Positions 11,901 to 24,526 of a stretch of DNA of 64,000 bases are shown in pieces. Source of the DNA: Notospermus geniculatus. Taxonomy: Eukaryota; Nemertea; Pilidiophora; Heteronemertea; Lineidae. Numbering within the stretch: position 1 is the stretch's first letter; each line of letters opens with the position of its first letter. The stretch spans positions 8,246 to 72,245 of the forward strand of contig NMRB01000978.1 of NCBI GenBank assembly GCA_002633025.1, given 5' to 3'. Position numbers and translations under genes: made by a program. Under the pieces are notes generated by a model that saw nothing but the letters and a program-made list of their open reading frames with translations, had not been told where the DNA came from and did not search any database.

Positions 11901-14900
11901 CGTCATTCAATCCAAATAGAAGAGTACCGACAATGCAGTGGAAGTGGTGATTTTTGGAGCTTCGACTCCACCGTGGCCTTTGCAACAGGTGTAAGAGATG
12001 CGACAAAACGTCCCGGATGAATAGGTGTGGTTGATGAACACGATCTGACAAGTCTTCCGCAGACGATACGGGTGTCACTGATGCGTGAGGCCCCGGATGA
12101 TGACAAGATAAAAACCGACAAAAAGCTTTGTGCAGATCCTAAACCCGTGCGGGTCCGAAAATCAAAAAAGAACACGCACTTGAAAACATAAACAAAACTC
12201 ACTCAACAGGCGGCCATTTTGAAACGACAGGTCGCATTACGTCTGCGGTGTATTGTACCCAAGGACGGGTGATTATAAAAAGGGTACCTGTAGAATTGCG
12301 TGACGAAACGCAGACGTGCGGACGTGCCCTTGTCACCTCGGTGTAGATGAATCTGGCAGGCACCTGCGTCCCCAATACGGTCCAGTTTATCCCCTGAAGG
12401 GAATATCCTGATATAACATTATCCTAATTAAAAAGTACATTTCTTATCGCTGTGATCGGAACTCTGAGATTGAAATACAGAAATTGGAACATCCAGGAGC
12501 CCGCATCCGATTGCAATGTAAAACTAGTGAAGATTTAATAGGTGAACATTCAGGTTTTGCAAGCGGAAAAACTTTCGCCTCGGTCCCATGAAAAACATCG
12601 ACCATCTTTGATCGCGTCCCTAATGACGTCACATCCTCAGTCACAGTGCCGTGTCGTTCCGCGTTTTCGATTGCTCCGCAGTTGGATGGAAAAAGGGGAC
12701 ATGTTGAAAAGGCTCACAGAAGTTTAAACATGACCGCTCGTTTTGCACTCCCAAACTGTGCCGAACTGACGATGGCGGAGCCTGTTTTGGTGACGGCGTT
12801 AGCCTTTCAGTCCTAGGCGAGGCAACTAGCAACCCGACGAAAACAGCATGAAAAACGAACGAAAATATGGTATACGTTTGTGATGGGGAAACATCCCGCC
12901 ATGTTTTCTACGAATAGTGAATCCCCATGTCACCAAAAGGCGGCCATTTAAAGGTAATAAAAAAGGTAAGGCTGTGACACAATTCGTAAGAATTAGTGCC
13001 AGTGTCCTTTCTCTGTGCCTCTTATCTACCACTCCAACCCCTCCCTTCCGCCTCAGAAACAAAAATAAAGAAAAAATAGGCGAGCTACTTGACGTCTCCC
13101 CCCATTATGGGCCCCTCCACCTGTGAGTGTCTTTTGAAAACAAAGCCCGTCAATCCTAAGACGCGCAATCCAATGTTTCTTGCAAAGACTGGAGCCGGAG
13201 GCAAAGACACCGTTTGACGTCCAACATATTTCACCACTTATTCCTCAATCGTCGAGTACTTGAGCTTTAATCAGTCCTTACCCCCGCTGTGAGGGTCCAC
13301 GCGAGATCACACTCGAATCGAGAACCATCTTAATTGGGACTCGTGACGTCATTATGTCCCTGGGTCTTTTGCTCCTCCGACGTTGTGAAGATCTCCTCTG
13401 ATCGGAATTACTTTTGGAACTGACAAACAAATCGGTGACTGTTTGGCGTCCTCATCATGATGACGATTCTTGACTCCTCTACTGCACTTTCCTCTTCTTC
13501 CATTTCCAAACGTTTCGGACACACCCACATAGTCGAGGCCCTTTATAAAGACCTTGTCCGAACGATTGCTGACGATCTCCCTTTAAGTGCAATGTTGAGA
13601 TTTTGTGGTCTCTCAGTGCCATTCTATATAATATGGCCGGTTACCTGGCTGTCCAACCTATGGTTGAATCCCGAGGTGAGGCCGAAGCCGTGACGAAAAT
13701 TCGCCCTCTCTGAGTGGGTATACGAGCTGTGACATCTGTCACCGATGCCTTCAAGTCAGGGCGCTGCCTCAAAAAACCGCCATGCGGCTTTACTTATCAA
13801 ATCCATTCAGAGGACGGAAGACTTCAGGGCTTTCGGGGTTTTTAGGAGAGATTTTTACCTGCTGGGTCTTATTTTTACCACAGGGAAGAGTTGCCATGTG
13901 AGAGATTCTTGGACGCTGTTAGGAACCAAACGGTTTGCCCATAGAAGGATGCGTCACAATCCGTCTTACCTGAAGCTTTTCTTGTCAAAAAAATAATCCG
14001 ATGTGATTTGACCTAAAAGACGTCTGTAGGCTAGTATTTGTTAAAATAAATAATAGCTTGTGATACACCCTTGGGGTGTATAACCAGAGGGGCTTGGCTC
14101 AGCCACGCCATTCCAAACAACGCTGTTAATGCAATCAAAGATGGCCGCGGGGACAGAGATAACGAGGCCGTTTTACAACAACAGCTTCCGAACTACCAAA
14201 CCCGAAATCCTTGCTCTTATTTAATTAACACACCAGATTAGATGCTTACCTTTCATAGTTGTGAATTTAAGTATCAAAAGTTTTAATTACAACGTCTTTT
14301 CTTGCGGAGGTTTACTTTTGCTTCGGGCGGAGAGCGCAAGCGCAACAATACATTCGGTCATCCGGGTCATTTGACGCACGTCTGCTCGCGAAATCATGGG
14401 CGGTTGGTCTATCATTTAGGGCGGTGTGAAACTCTTGTTTGTACCGGTGTAAAATCGCCAAACAATTGATTAAAATGTGTGTTAATTTACAAGAGGGGAT
14501 GGTCCGAGCCGGGGGCAAGGAGAACAGTTCGGCTAAATGAAGCAGATGAGAAAAGCTGGTTACCAGAAGGCGAGAAACTGTAATGAGTTTAATTGGTGAG
14601 GCACGTTTTATACTTAAAAAAACCAGTTTGAGAACTGCGCTTTTCAAGTTTTTCTGTCCATGGTTTAGTGTGTCAAGCAAATCCTGAGACTGCTAACTGA
14701 ACCGACACTTTGTGCTAAAAGGCGTGATGGACGTAAATGGCCGCCACGGCAGCCATATTGATTCCAGCTTGCGCAATTACAGGAACGTCCCTCACTGAGT
14801 GTGTAATCCACATGTGTAGGGTGGATGTGAGGTCAATGAGGAAGACCATTCAAGGCCTGGGACGTCACTCACCCGAGATTGCGGCCATGGCACCCATATT

Positions 14901-17399
14901 GCCCGCCTGTTCTACTCAAAAACCAAAGAATATCTTGGTTGGTTCAATCTGAGCATTCAGGCTCTGTGGTTCAGCGTCGGACGCATCAGTTGATTTCAAA
15001 AATTAAACGTGCATAATATAATCCAAGTCACCCAGGCGTGATAATTTACCCAAGCACAATATTTTGGCTCTTGACAAATGGTCCGTCTTTAGAAGACTCG
15101 AAATCCCACTCGGGCAGAGGAATAAAGGAGCACCACCTTGGTCTATTCTCCTCTATCCAAGGTGCGAAATGGTTCAATGGGCGACGTCGTTCGGACGGGA
15201 TTGCACGCAACGCGCTTGCAAAGCCACGCGTTATTTCGCGATACCACGCGACGGCCACGTGTCCAGTTGGGGCCAGCGTCACGTGACGTAGCAGTGACCT
15301 CAGGCGATCTGTCCTCACACCTTTAATTGTAGGTTTGAATTCAGTGTCATAAGGCGAACAATTTAACGTATCTCATTCGACTTGAAGGATAGAACAGTTT
15401 ACATGTAGTAACCCCAAATTGTTTTTTTTCTTATCCGTACTCTCTCACACACATACAAAGCAGATCTTCCAGTAATACGTACACGACCTCAACAATACCA
15501 GAAAGTGGTGTGATTTCATGACGTCATTTTATCTCTCGCAGCGCCATCTACTCTGCTTGCCAATGCAGAATATGACGTCATCGGATATAGGCCTTGTTGC
15601 AACCCCATGAACACGCCCCTGGTTTCCTCAGAGGAAAGTTCCTGCAGAGGGGGCCCGGCGGCGCAGGATACAGTGATTACCGCCGAGTTAGTTCATTGCA
15701 ATTCAGCACTATCAGAACCAAAAAAAACATTTATCATTTTGCGGTGGCATCATGACACAATTATTTGCACCTGTCCAGGTCACGGATATCGACACTTACT
15801 CGACCAGGTAACACTTACAATGGGATATTTTTCAAAACTTTTTAAAAGCGAGCACAGGTCACGAAATCGCCCCAAGGTGTATCCTCTCCAGCTGAGATCT
15901 TTTCACTCGTGGTATCCTCTCTAACAGCGAGGACCCGGATGAGGCTGCCGTGACGTCACGCTTGACGAAATCCGATACCCATCGCCGAACCTTTTATGTG
16001 CGCGAAAAATAACGAATTCAGCGTTTGATAGGACTCAATGGGATGCTTCCTGCCGACACCCCGACCACTTTCACTCAATATTGACGGTAAATTCCTTTGA
16101 AATCATCTTCCTTTCAATTTTGATGTGAAACGCTCAGGTGTGGTGTTTGCTGTTCGGAGCACGCTGGGTGCATATATGCAAATGTCGGCAAATATGACGC
16201 CCCGGGGGGTCGTGTTACACCCCTTGTTTTCTTGTATCGGACACCAAGTAAACAGCAGGTCGTCACTTCACACTCGGCTTCAACAATTGGTGTGTTTGTA
16301 AACATGGTTTCAACTTAAATCCTTGCCTGTAAAACAGTCAAAATGTACGTCTAAGTTCGTTATTGTTGAGTTGCAGTGGATGTTAAACAATAAAGGCAAG
16401 AATTCGTCCCATCGCACACCGGAAGACCTTGCCAGGTTACTTCCGGTGGTCACGTGTCCGATGGCGACATGCGCATTGCGTCGATTTGTTAAGCTGCTTT
16501 CTGAATGCCAACGGATAATGTTCTCAGGAACAATGGTGTGGAGTTTGTCGGTGTCGTTCTTTGAACATTTCAGGGGAGATTGTGACAATACCATTGTTGG
16601 TGACCATTGAACGGTTGTTGAACGTATTATTAGAGTCACCACATGACTTTTATACTCGATAAAATATACCAACTGTACTGATACAATCAGTCTTGTAACA
16701 TTTTGTTGTTCGCTGGTGGCGTGATTTCAGAGGATATGACCTCATCTCGGGTCATAACTCGGTGACCTTGGGCAGATATCGGCAAGGTCAAACGACGGAA
16801 ATGCTCAAAGTATCTAAGGTTGCTATCATCCCTCTTTGGGCAGATCCTGCCTGGCGCGCGAGGGAGAGGCAGAAATTTCCACCATGTCCTCTTTCACACC
16901 ATCTACAAGAGGAATCATGGGAATCAATGACATTGAAACGCTTTCAAGGTCGTCGACAGCGATACGCGTCCGACAAGAAAAAAGAATCACTGAGCACGTG
17001 ATATCATCCCGGCTCCAAATTTTCGTGGGAAAACACAGCTCTGGCTGTCCTAGCGATGCGCGTCCAATGGGCGTCTTGAACGATGTCTTTTGTTTTTTTT
17101 CATGGAGTACCAGCGTCACTAACTTCATCTTTCATTGTCTTTCTAGTTCACCATTGTCTCCTCAAGTTGTTAAACACAGATTTGTAATCTTTAGTTTTTC
17201 ATTCCGGGTGCGCGTCTTCCCAAATAATTATCTCTTAACGATTTAATTATGTCTGAATTATATTCCATCATATTATCATTTCGTTTCTGAGTGGTTGCCT
17301 ACTGGCGTCGAAGATGAGATCCCGGATGATTCAATTGATCTAAATGTCAACTGAGTGTAATTATTATACGTTTTAAGGTCATATGCCTGTCTCTTTCCA
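11901..17399. other. long intergenic interval, no gene recognised
   Basis: Several open frames of 60-140 codons occur on both strands (for example 14312-14680 minus and 16836-17246 plus). None has a recognisable domain or matching splice signals. Repeated CRE-like TGACGTCA motifs and CACGTG motifs are present. I see no structured repeat. Confidence 0.3.
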
Positions 17400-17816
17400 T
17401 AGTCATCTCTTGCATTAGGTCACAGACCTCAGGCCTCTGTATTTCCATTAACTCACACGTCATCTCTTGCATTAGGTCACAGGCCTCTGTATTTCCATTA
17501 CCTCATGTCGTCTCTTGCATAACGTCATAGGCCTCTGTATTTCCATTACCTCATGTCGTCTCTTGCATAACGTCATAGGAGGTCTCTCTGTATTTCCATT
17601 ACCTCATGTCGTCTCTTGCATAACGTCATAGGCCTCTCTGTATTTCCATTACCTCATGTCGTTTCTTGCATAACGTCATAGGCCTCTGTATTTCCATTAC
17701 CTCATGTCGTCTCTTGCATAACGTCATAGGCCTCTCTGTATTTCCATTACCTCACACGCTGTGTCTTGCATAAGGTCATAGGCCTCTGTATTTCCATTTT
17801 ACCTCATGTCGTCTGA
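17400..17816. repeat. minisatellite, ~48-53 bp unit, about 8 copies
   Basis: The unit runs GTCGTCTCTTGCATAACGTC, ATAGGCCTCTGTATTTCC, ATTACCTCAT. The first two units (GCATTAGGTCACAG) and the last are diverged; the middle units are nearly identical apart from CTCT dinucleotide length changes. The pattern is typical of a tandem array homogenised from the centre. Confidence 0.9.
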
Positions 17817-20643
17817 CGGGCTGTGTTTTAACTCTCGCTCCAGGGTTATCAAATCGAAGCAACATATTTTGGGGGCGAGATTCAATTTCACACTTTGCGC
17901 ACGTGGTAATGGTGGGAAACTTATCACAAATTTCTCATTTAACGAATCAGGCGTGGGCAAAATTTGCCGGGTATTTTCCCTGTCCGCGGAAGCGTAAATC
18001 ACAGGAATAAACCAGCGGCGGATTCTGTCTTAAAGCTCGAAAGATCAAGTGTTGTCCTTGTGGCGATTTCGCCGATCTTAAACTGGGCGGTGTTCGGAAG
18101 TTTCCGAGTCGTGCTTCGTTACCCGAACTGCAGGGAGTTTCTCGGAAACAGAGGGAGTTGCGTTTCGGTGCTCCTGTAAGGTTAGGCGCGCACCTCCCCC
18201 TGCTTTGAGGGAGAGTAGGCCGTACTCCTGTAACAGGTTCTAAATTGATCTGAGAGCAGAAGGTAGCGAGTAATAGCGATAATGAGACCAGATACAGCGG
18301 GGGACTGAACGGTGCCTATTGAGATCCGGCTAGAGGGAGACCGACAGACTATTGGCGTACTACCCCAGAGCCAAGGGCGAGTCAACGGGACGCTAGAGCC
18401 AAGAGGCACGACACTGGATCCCTGGATCACTCCATAAACATAATTGACATCCTTCGGTAGCATGTGAACAAGTTTCCTTTTGTTAACATGCCGTCCACTC
18501 CTCGTTCAAGATTGCGAAAAGTGGACAAATTTTGCCAATTTTCGCCCGTGTCACCGCTTCAGTTATATTGGTTACAAATGAATGATATTTTGGACCATAT
18601 CGCTTTGTCTACTTAAGGTTTAGTGGAGCTAATTTCTCGTATCTGTGGTGATTTGGACGCTGTTTGGATGGGCTGCGCCTGGCCCTAGACTCTCCGTGTG
18701 GTCAAACTCTACCGTGAAATCGCTGGGAAAAGCCAGTGTCGAGGAGTTCCCAGGTCTGTCATGGACTGAGGAATGTTCACCTCGAAATGAAAGTGTTGCT
18801 TTCACATTGGTGGAAGAAAATCCGGCGACACCGAAAGGTTTCGGTTGACCTTATCTCACGCCGCGTTTTTTAAGATTTTCACGGAGGAATTTTGTGGCCC
18901 ACGGCTTTATACACCACTGAAGTGGCATTTTGACATCAAATGCCATCTTGGTTTTCATTTATTACGTGTACTTCGTTTCCACCACGTATGGTCAACAATG
19001 TCCGCCATTGCTGACGTCGACATCATGACGCGAAGCCGGGACAAAATACATTGTTGCTGACGTCGTCATATGACGCAACACCGGAGGGTTGTGGTTTTGC
19101 GTCATATGACGCAATACCCAACAGAACGATGTTGTGGAAACGATAGATGTGGGAGGAACCTCTGAATAATGGTGGTGGTTTGTTTCTCCTCGTTTCTGCC
19201 TGAGCTTCCCACCTAGCAGGTACGTAAAGCCACGCGAGATGCCTGCCACCCTCACTCACGAGGTCCCCCCTGCAAGAAATCTGAGAAATTACGCCCGAAA
19301 ACCTGCTGACGCCTGTTTAAAACATCATCTTGACACAAATTACCCTCTCGAAACGAACGCGCCAACACCAAACAGCAAAACCACGCTTTAAAGAAACACT
19401 AACAAAGATGATAGTTTCAATGACTTCATCGTCACTCATCGCATTCTAAAGATGTTCGAACGAGGTTCGAGTCTTTAGTGCCTCCTCGGCTCGGGGTCGG
19501 GTTACCATTGACAACAATGGCGGCCGCCATGATCTGGGAACTGCGCATCCTGAACTTGGCAACAATCGGCCATCTGTTAATTGCTTGTCGGGCCATATTG
19601 GTGGGGAATCTTTCCTTATGGATTTTCCAAATGAATTCTCGGCGTCTTTGTCGCGTCACATCGTCAAGTGGCTTGGAACATGCTATTTTTTCACCATTAG
19701 GAATAGAACTGTGAAATGACATGTGCTTCATGGTGTTAAACAGCTTGTTCGACAAACATGCGAACCCTTTCTACGGGAACCTCCGGCTCCTCACGAACCT
19801 CGTGTTCTTGAAGCCCAATTCGCAATGGCGTTTCTTTGAAATGGTAACGACACTGAGTCGGGCTGAAATGGCAAGTTGCTGCACGATTCAGGCACCCGCC
19901 GCCATCCCCACTCCACGCATGCCTTGGATTAGATCTACGCTTGGAGGAATCGAATATTGACCCGCAAAGGGTTCCATTTAGGTAGGCCTACGCACGTGGT
20001 GCAGTCAAAAATGCGGAACGACACGATACTGTGAGCGAGGATGTTGAAATCTCGGAGGGCCGAGCGGATCGATTCACAGACCCCGAACCGTTCATCTGAA
20101 CAGGCATGAGAGGTCCTCTCTGAAAGTGTTTGGAACGAATTTGAAGTACCGGTACTGATAAATCTGTGGCCCAGTATCGGAATCCCGTGGTGGAGAGGGT
20201 CCTGATGGTCCTTGCTACCAGTTCGGTGGGAAACACCAGACGGGGGTCGGTAAAGTGGCGGAGTTTAATCTAGAGATTTTTAGCGGCATTTTGTACTTAC
20301 ATGTATTTATGACTTCTGCATGTGAGGTGAGGACTTCAAATATTGGACTCAAGCCAGATGACAATTGACATAAAATTCATACTAGGACGCATCACACCAC
20401 GTCCGACGGACCAGAATCGATGAAGTCCGCGATCGCTGGTCATAAAATCGGCCTATTTCATCAGATATAAGTGATAGTATTTGTCATTTATCTCGATATA
20501 TCAAACAATTCATGTCTTCGTGATAACATTTATTTCTTGGTCCACCCTGTATGATACAGTTAGCACATGCGCATTGGTCATTGTACTACGCAATGCATCG
20601 CTAGTCGGTTTATAGGCTATCTTTTGCTATCACTAGCATCGAA
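17817..20643. other. intergenic, nothing recognised
   Basis: No exon is recognised. GCGTCATATGACGC palindromes occur at about 19065 and 19100. The open frames are short and domain-free. Confidence 0.3.
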
Positions 20644-20714
20644 GCATCGGTGGTTCAGTGGTAGAATTCTCGCCTGCCACGCGGGAGGCCCGGGTTCGAT
20701 TCCCGGCCGATGCA
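20644..20714 (+). tRNA. tRNA-Gly (anticodon GCC)
   Basis: A 71-nt cloverleaf. The acceptor stem pairs GCATCGG with CCGATGC, followed by discriminator A. The A box is TGGTTCAGTGG, the anticodon loop is CTGCCAC with anticodon GCC, and the T arm holds GGTTCGATTCC. The sequence is essentially the canonical animal tRNA-Gly-GCC. A T-run (from 20719) directly downstream is a good Pol III terminator. There are no mismatches in the stems that I checked. Confidence 0.97.
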
Positions 20715-20760
20715 AGAATTTTTTCTTTTTCTTTTTTCTCATTTCTCTTCTATTGCTTTT
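20715..20760 (+). terminator. Pol III T-run terminator
   Basis: A run of six or more Ts begins a few bases after the tRNA-Gly 3' end and continues as a T-rich tract. This is sufficient for RNA polymerase III termination. Confidence 0.75.
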
Positions 20761-23052
20761 TTCTTTGGCTTTTTGTTTCATTTTCGTTAATTTTTTGTCT
20801 CGCATATCGTTCCAGAGTTCCACGATGCCATGATTCCACAGAAAAAGCCTCCTGCAACCGTGGAGGGAATGCAGTTACATTTGTTGCAGCTAGGATCGCA
20901 CGACTGGTTAGCTGAGGTGACGCTCCACATTATGTAAGTCATTTTATGTGCAATGACCGCAGCTGACACCTTGCAAACCGTAAGACTGACCAGGCGTCGA
21001 ATAATTACACCCCTGTATTCCCAAATTTCAATCATACACCGCGGGTTGGAGTACTACGCCCACCGCGGGCAAAACGTCTAGAATATCAGATTGGGGCGGG
21101 AAGTCTAATCGATAGCAGTGTGGTTCTAGCGACAGGCTGTTATTAATGACTTTGCCAGTTACACTGGTGTCTTCGGTTTCGTCCTCGTCTCCCGACACCT
21201 TCAGTTTCGGCGTCAGTCGGGTCTCCGACTGATGACGTTTCACTTTCCTCTATAATTTACCGTCGGGTTCAGTTCACGCGGCTCTAGCGCAGTTGAACTT
21301 TCTATTAACCCTTTGCGTGGAGTACATTGGTTCCCGATTCACCCGGTAGGGTTCAATACTGAGATTGGTAACGCCTGTCGTCCATTGTCACGTGAAAACG
21401 CGTTGATTGGTTGAAAAAACAACCATGCAGAAGTCAACAATATTTCTCAATTTCTCCCAACCACTGAGAGTAAAGTTACGTTGAAAACGTGGAATGCAGG
21501 ACGAAAAACGGAATCATTCAAAACGTACGTACGTTCGTTTTTTCCGAAACGAGGCAATAACAGCGCGTTTAAAAGCAGGTGAATATGGCCAAGCATATTG
21601 TGTCGGTTATACACACGTGAATAAAGTGAGAGAGCTTGTGGTGGGCTCACTGATGACACGCTGGTTAGTCTTCAAATTTGGAAAGGAGTATAGAAAAGAC
21701 ACCATGTGCACATTTTCCGAACGTAACATCAGAAAAAATGGCCGACTACCACGACGGCGAAAAAAATCACGAAAATGAAAAAATTCTGAGATCTGTTCGG
21801 CGCTCATTAAAAACCAATCAGCGGCATGCGAACCATTTTCTGCATTGTTCGAAATTATTCAACGACAAACGGACAGACGTCCTTTTAAACTTTATACGGT
21901 TTGAAGTACTCTCTCCAAAACTGTTAGTACCCGTATGAAATAATACTTTCACTACTGCGCAGGAATTCATTCATTACTTTACAATGTTCGTGCGACGAAA
22001 AAGAATATTCTTGATTTTATTTTTGTAAACTTGAGTGGTGAACCTCGCGCGCGTGCCTGCTAGTCCGTTGTTGTTGTCGCCCTGAAGTGGTCGTTTTGTG
22101 CCTGTGCCGTTTGAGATCAAGTGGAGTGTGTTTTCAAGGGAGGCCCAGAAGATAAAGGTCTTACCCCAGAAAGCGAGAGCCTTTGTTACGTAAAGCTTTT
22201 GTGGTTTTCAGTCAGCATCGAAGTCCCAGACACGCGTCAGTTTTCTAGACATCGGATTGAGAGAAAAAACATCTTTGTTACTGCGAAATTATCACCAAAG
22301 AAGTTCATGTTCTGACTGAAGCCTGGGGGGGGGTCATATAGGTATGCATGGTGGGCACTTACTGAGAGCTTTCCACTACATATAGGCCTACAAATGCGAC
22401 GACTTCCAGCTGCCTTTATTGTACGTTTCACTAGGGGAATTTTCTTTGAACCTAAACCTGCGAAATCCTTGAAATCGTAGAAAAACCGTCTGTAGTGTTG
22501 CCTCGTGTTGGAAAGCACTCACTGCGAGTGAAGGGTAGGGGGTTGATTGCATCGAACAGCGACCTGACAGATTAGCTCTTGTCGTCTTTGGCAGAGAAGA
22601 CCGTCCCACCTACACATTCCTCCGTGAGGGCAAACCTCTACCATCTGATGTTGCCCTTCATCAAAATAGTGCTAAATTCGGCTAGTTTTCTAAAATGGCC
22701 TCGCCGTTCTCACAGTCTGGTATCCACCCCAACCACATGACACCCTTCAATAATCCGTTTGAAGGGGCTTTTTACAAAGCAGTTGAGTTAAACCCCGAGG
22801 GTTTTAATAAAATCATATTTTAAGCATCAAAAGACGGTTCATTCAGATCCACCTGTCGTCATTGGCTGCGTGTGACTCTAATGAGAAGACAAAAGCGAAA
22901 AACTGAAGAAAGTTGAGAAAAACTCCAGGCATGACAATTGGACACTGGTCAGGTGCAAAATGGCGCCGTTGACAGTCAAGATCTGTCTTGATTCTTTCCC
23001 TTTTAGAATTTCAATTGGGCATAAGCAGTATTTTCACTGGAGTAACATTCCT
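20761..23052. other. intergenic, nothing recognised
   Basis: I see no gene. The open frames at 21494-21938 and 22237-22609 have no recognisable domain. Confidence 0.3.
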
Positions 23053-24482
23053 GTCTATTTCTATGGAAAACTTTACAACCAATCGTTAATTTGTGGCAAT
23101 TTTGGGCAGTGTGTGCATCACATTCTGAAGGGAAAGGTTCGAATCTTCTTGGGGTGAACTTTTCTGTCCGATCTGGACCTTGGCTAGAATACGTAAGCCT
23201 GCAAGTTGGTTAAACCCATCTTGACGTGTAGACTCTATATCAAGGCCTGCGGGTCACTTCTCCCTTCGAACTGCACTCCCTGGATTGAACGAGTGATAGG
23301 AACGCTTGTCAGGGCAAGATGGCTAAACGTGAAATTGGGTAGCTTATTCCTGGCCTTTCGACCCAAAAGCATGTATGTGTCAAATATTACGACAAAGAAG
23401 GTAGATTTTGGATCTCAAATGAAAAGCCCGGGAACTGGCCACACTTCACACCATTTCCCGCGAACAGCCCGTGAGTACCGCTCTTGCAGCCGGCCAGCCA
23501 TGGGGCAGGTTGTCATTGAAAGGGCACGGGTCCGATGAAGAGCACTTCTCTAATATCTCAAGTAGAAGCGACATACGCTTCCCTGCAACCTTCGACTCCA
23601 CTTCACTTGGTTAAAGATGTATTGCCCCGTCGCGGAAATTTCGGCATGGAGAGGGTGGTGTTGAAATACAGATTTCCCGTGTCAGTAGCCAGCGTGTCCA
23701 ATACTTTCATCTCGAATCCACTGAATTACCGAACACATCGCCAAAATACTTGTGACATTGCTTGAATGGGAGACTTTCCTGCCGTTAGAGGCCGCAACCA
23801 GTTAGCGGTCCTAGGACGTCATGGAATTTGACGTCACAGAGAAGAAGTGCCCGCCGCGACGTCATTACGTAATGACATAAGATCGTGGACAACGTCGAAG
23901 TTGGAGGACCGCTAACACTAGTAACAGGCGCCCTCTAACGGCAGCAAAGTCTCCCATGAGAGGAATCAACATGGTCTGTCAGAAATCTAAAAGGATGATG
24001 ATGATGATGAAACTCTTCCTTTAAATCCCTCCAAAACTTCACGTCTCACCATAGTTGGTCTGGTATGAACGTAGTTATTGTACGTTCCCTCTGCCAAATG
24101 CGTGCAGGATTTGATCAGCTTAGACAGAAGTGGAAACACCTTTATTAGGGTATTTGACCGATCTCTTTGGTCAACTCATTTGGCAAGTTTCACACCGTTA
24201 GTTTGGCACTTTCGAGTGATAGTTGACCCTGACGTGCACCTGAGGTCCACGTTAGAAAGTTCAGAAGAAAATTATAGGTTGAACTCCACCTAAGAATGCC
24301 ACGGTGTCTTTAAAAAGTGGAATGGAAATGAAATATTTTTATTGGTAGTGTGAACTTCTCCAGAGAAGCACGTGCTGGACACACAATATACTAATTACAC
24401 TTTGTCTGGCAACCCAAGCTTTTATTTCTCTATATTCTCAAATGACGTCATTATCCAGTTCGTTGTTGATATCGACATCAGT
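23053..24482. repeat. 1.4-kb tandem duplication, copy 1
   Basis: It starts GTCTATTTCTATGGAAAAC and ends GTTGATATCGACATCAGT. The same sequence recurs from 24527 with an initial offset of 1474 bases and only scattered substitutions and small indels, the largest being a GATGAT-rich stretch present only here near 23996-24010. It contains a MITE-like inverted repeat (23766-23957). No protein is supported; the open frames at 23206-23538 and elsewhere differ between copies. It lies 1.7-3.1 kb upstream of the Ptf1a-like TATA box. Confidence 0.9.
23766..23957. mobile_element. MITE-like inverted repeat inside duplication copy 1
   Basis: The ends TGGGAGACTTTCCTGCCG and CGGCAGCAAAGTCTCCCA are inverted. 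An inner inverted pair GTTAGCGGTCCT and AGGACCGCTAAC encloses several CRE-like sites (GACGTCA, TTACGTAA). Confidence 0.7.
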
Positions 24483-24526
24483 TACGTGGCCACTCTCCAG
24501 TGACGACGACCGAAGCAATGTACAGA
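24483..24526. other. unique spacer between duplication copies
   Basis: 44 bases not shared by the two copies. They separate the end of copy 1 from the start of copy 2. Confidence 0.7.

Noticed and set aside
17400-17816. Possible CRISPR-like array
   Set aside because: The whole unit repeats with no unique spacers; it is a eukaryotic minisatellite.
23206-23538. 110-codon frame in the upstream duplication
   Set aside because: The matching region of copy 2 (24783-25007) keeps only part of the frame after small indels, so there is no sign of coding constraint.
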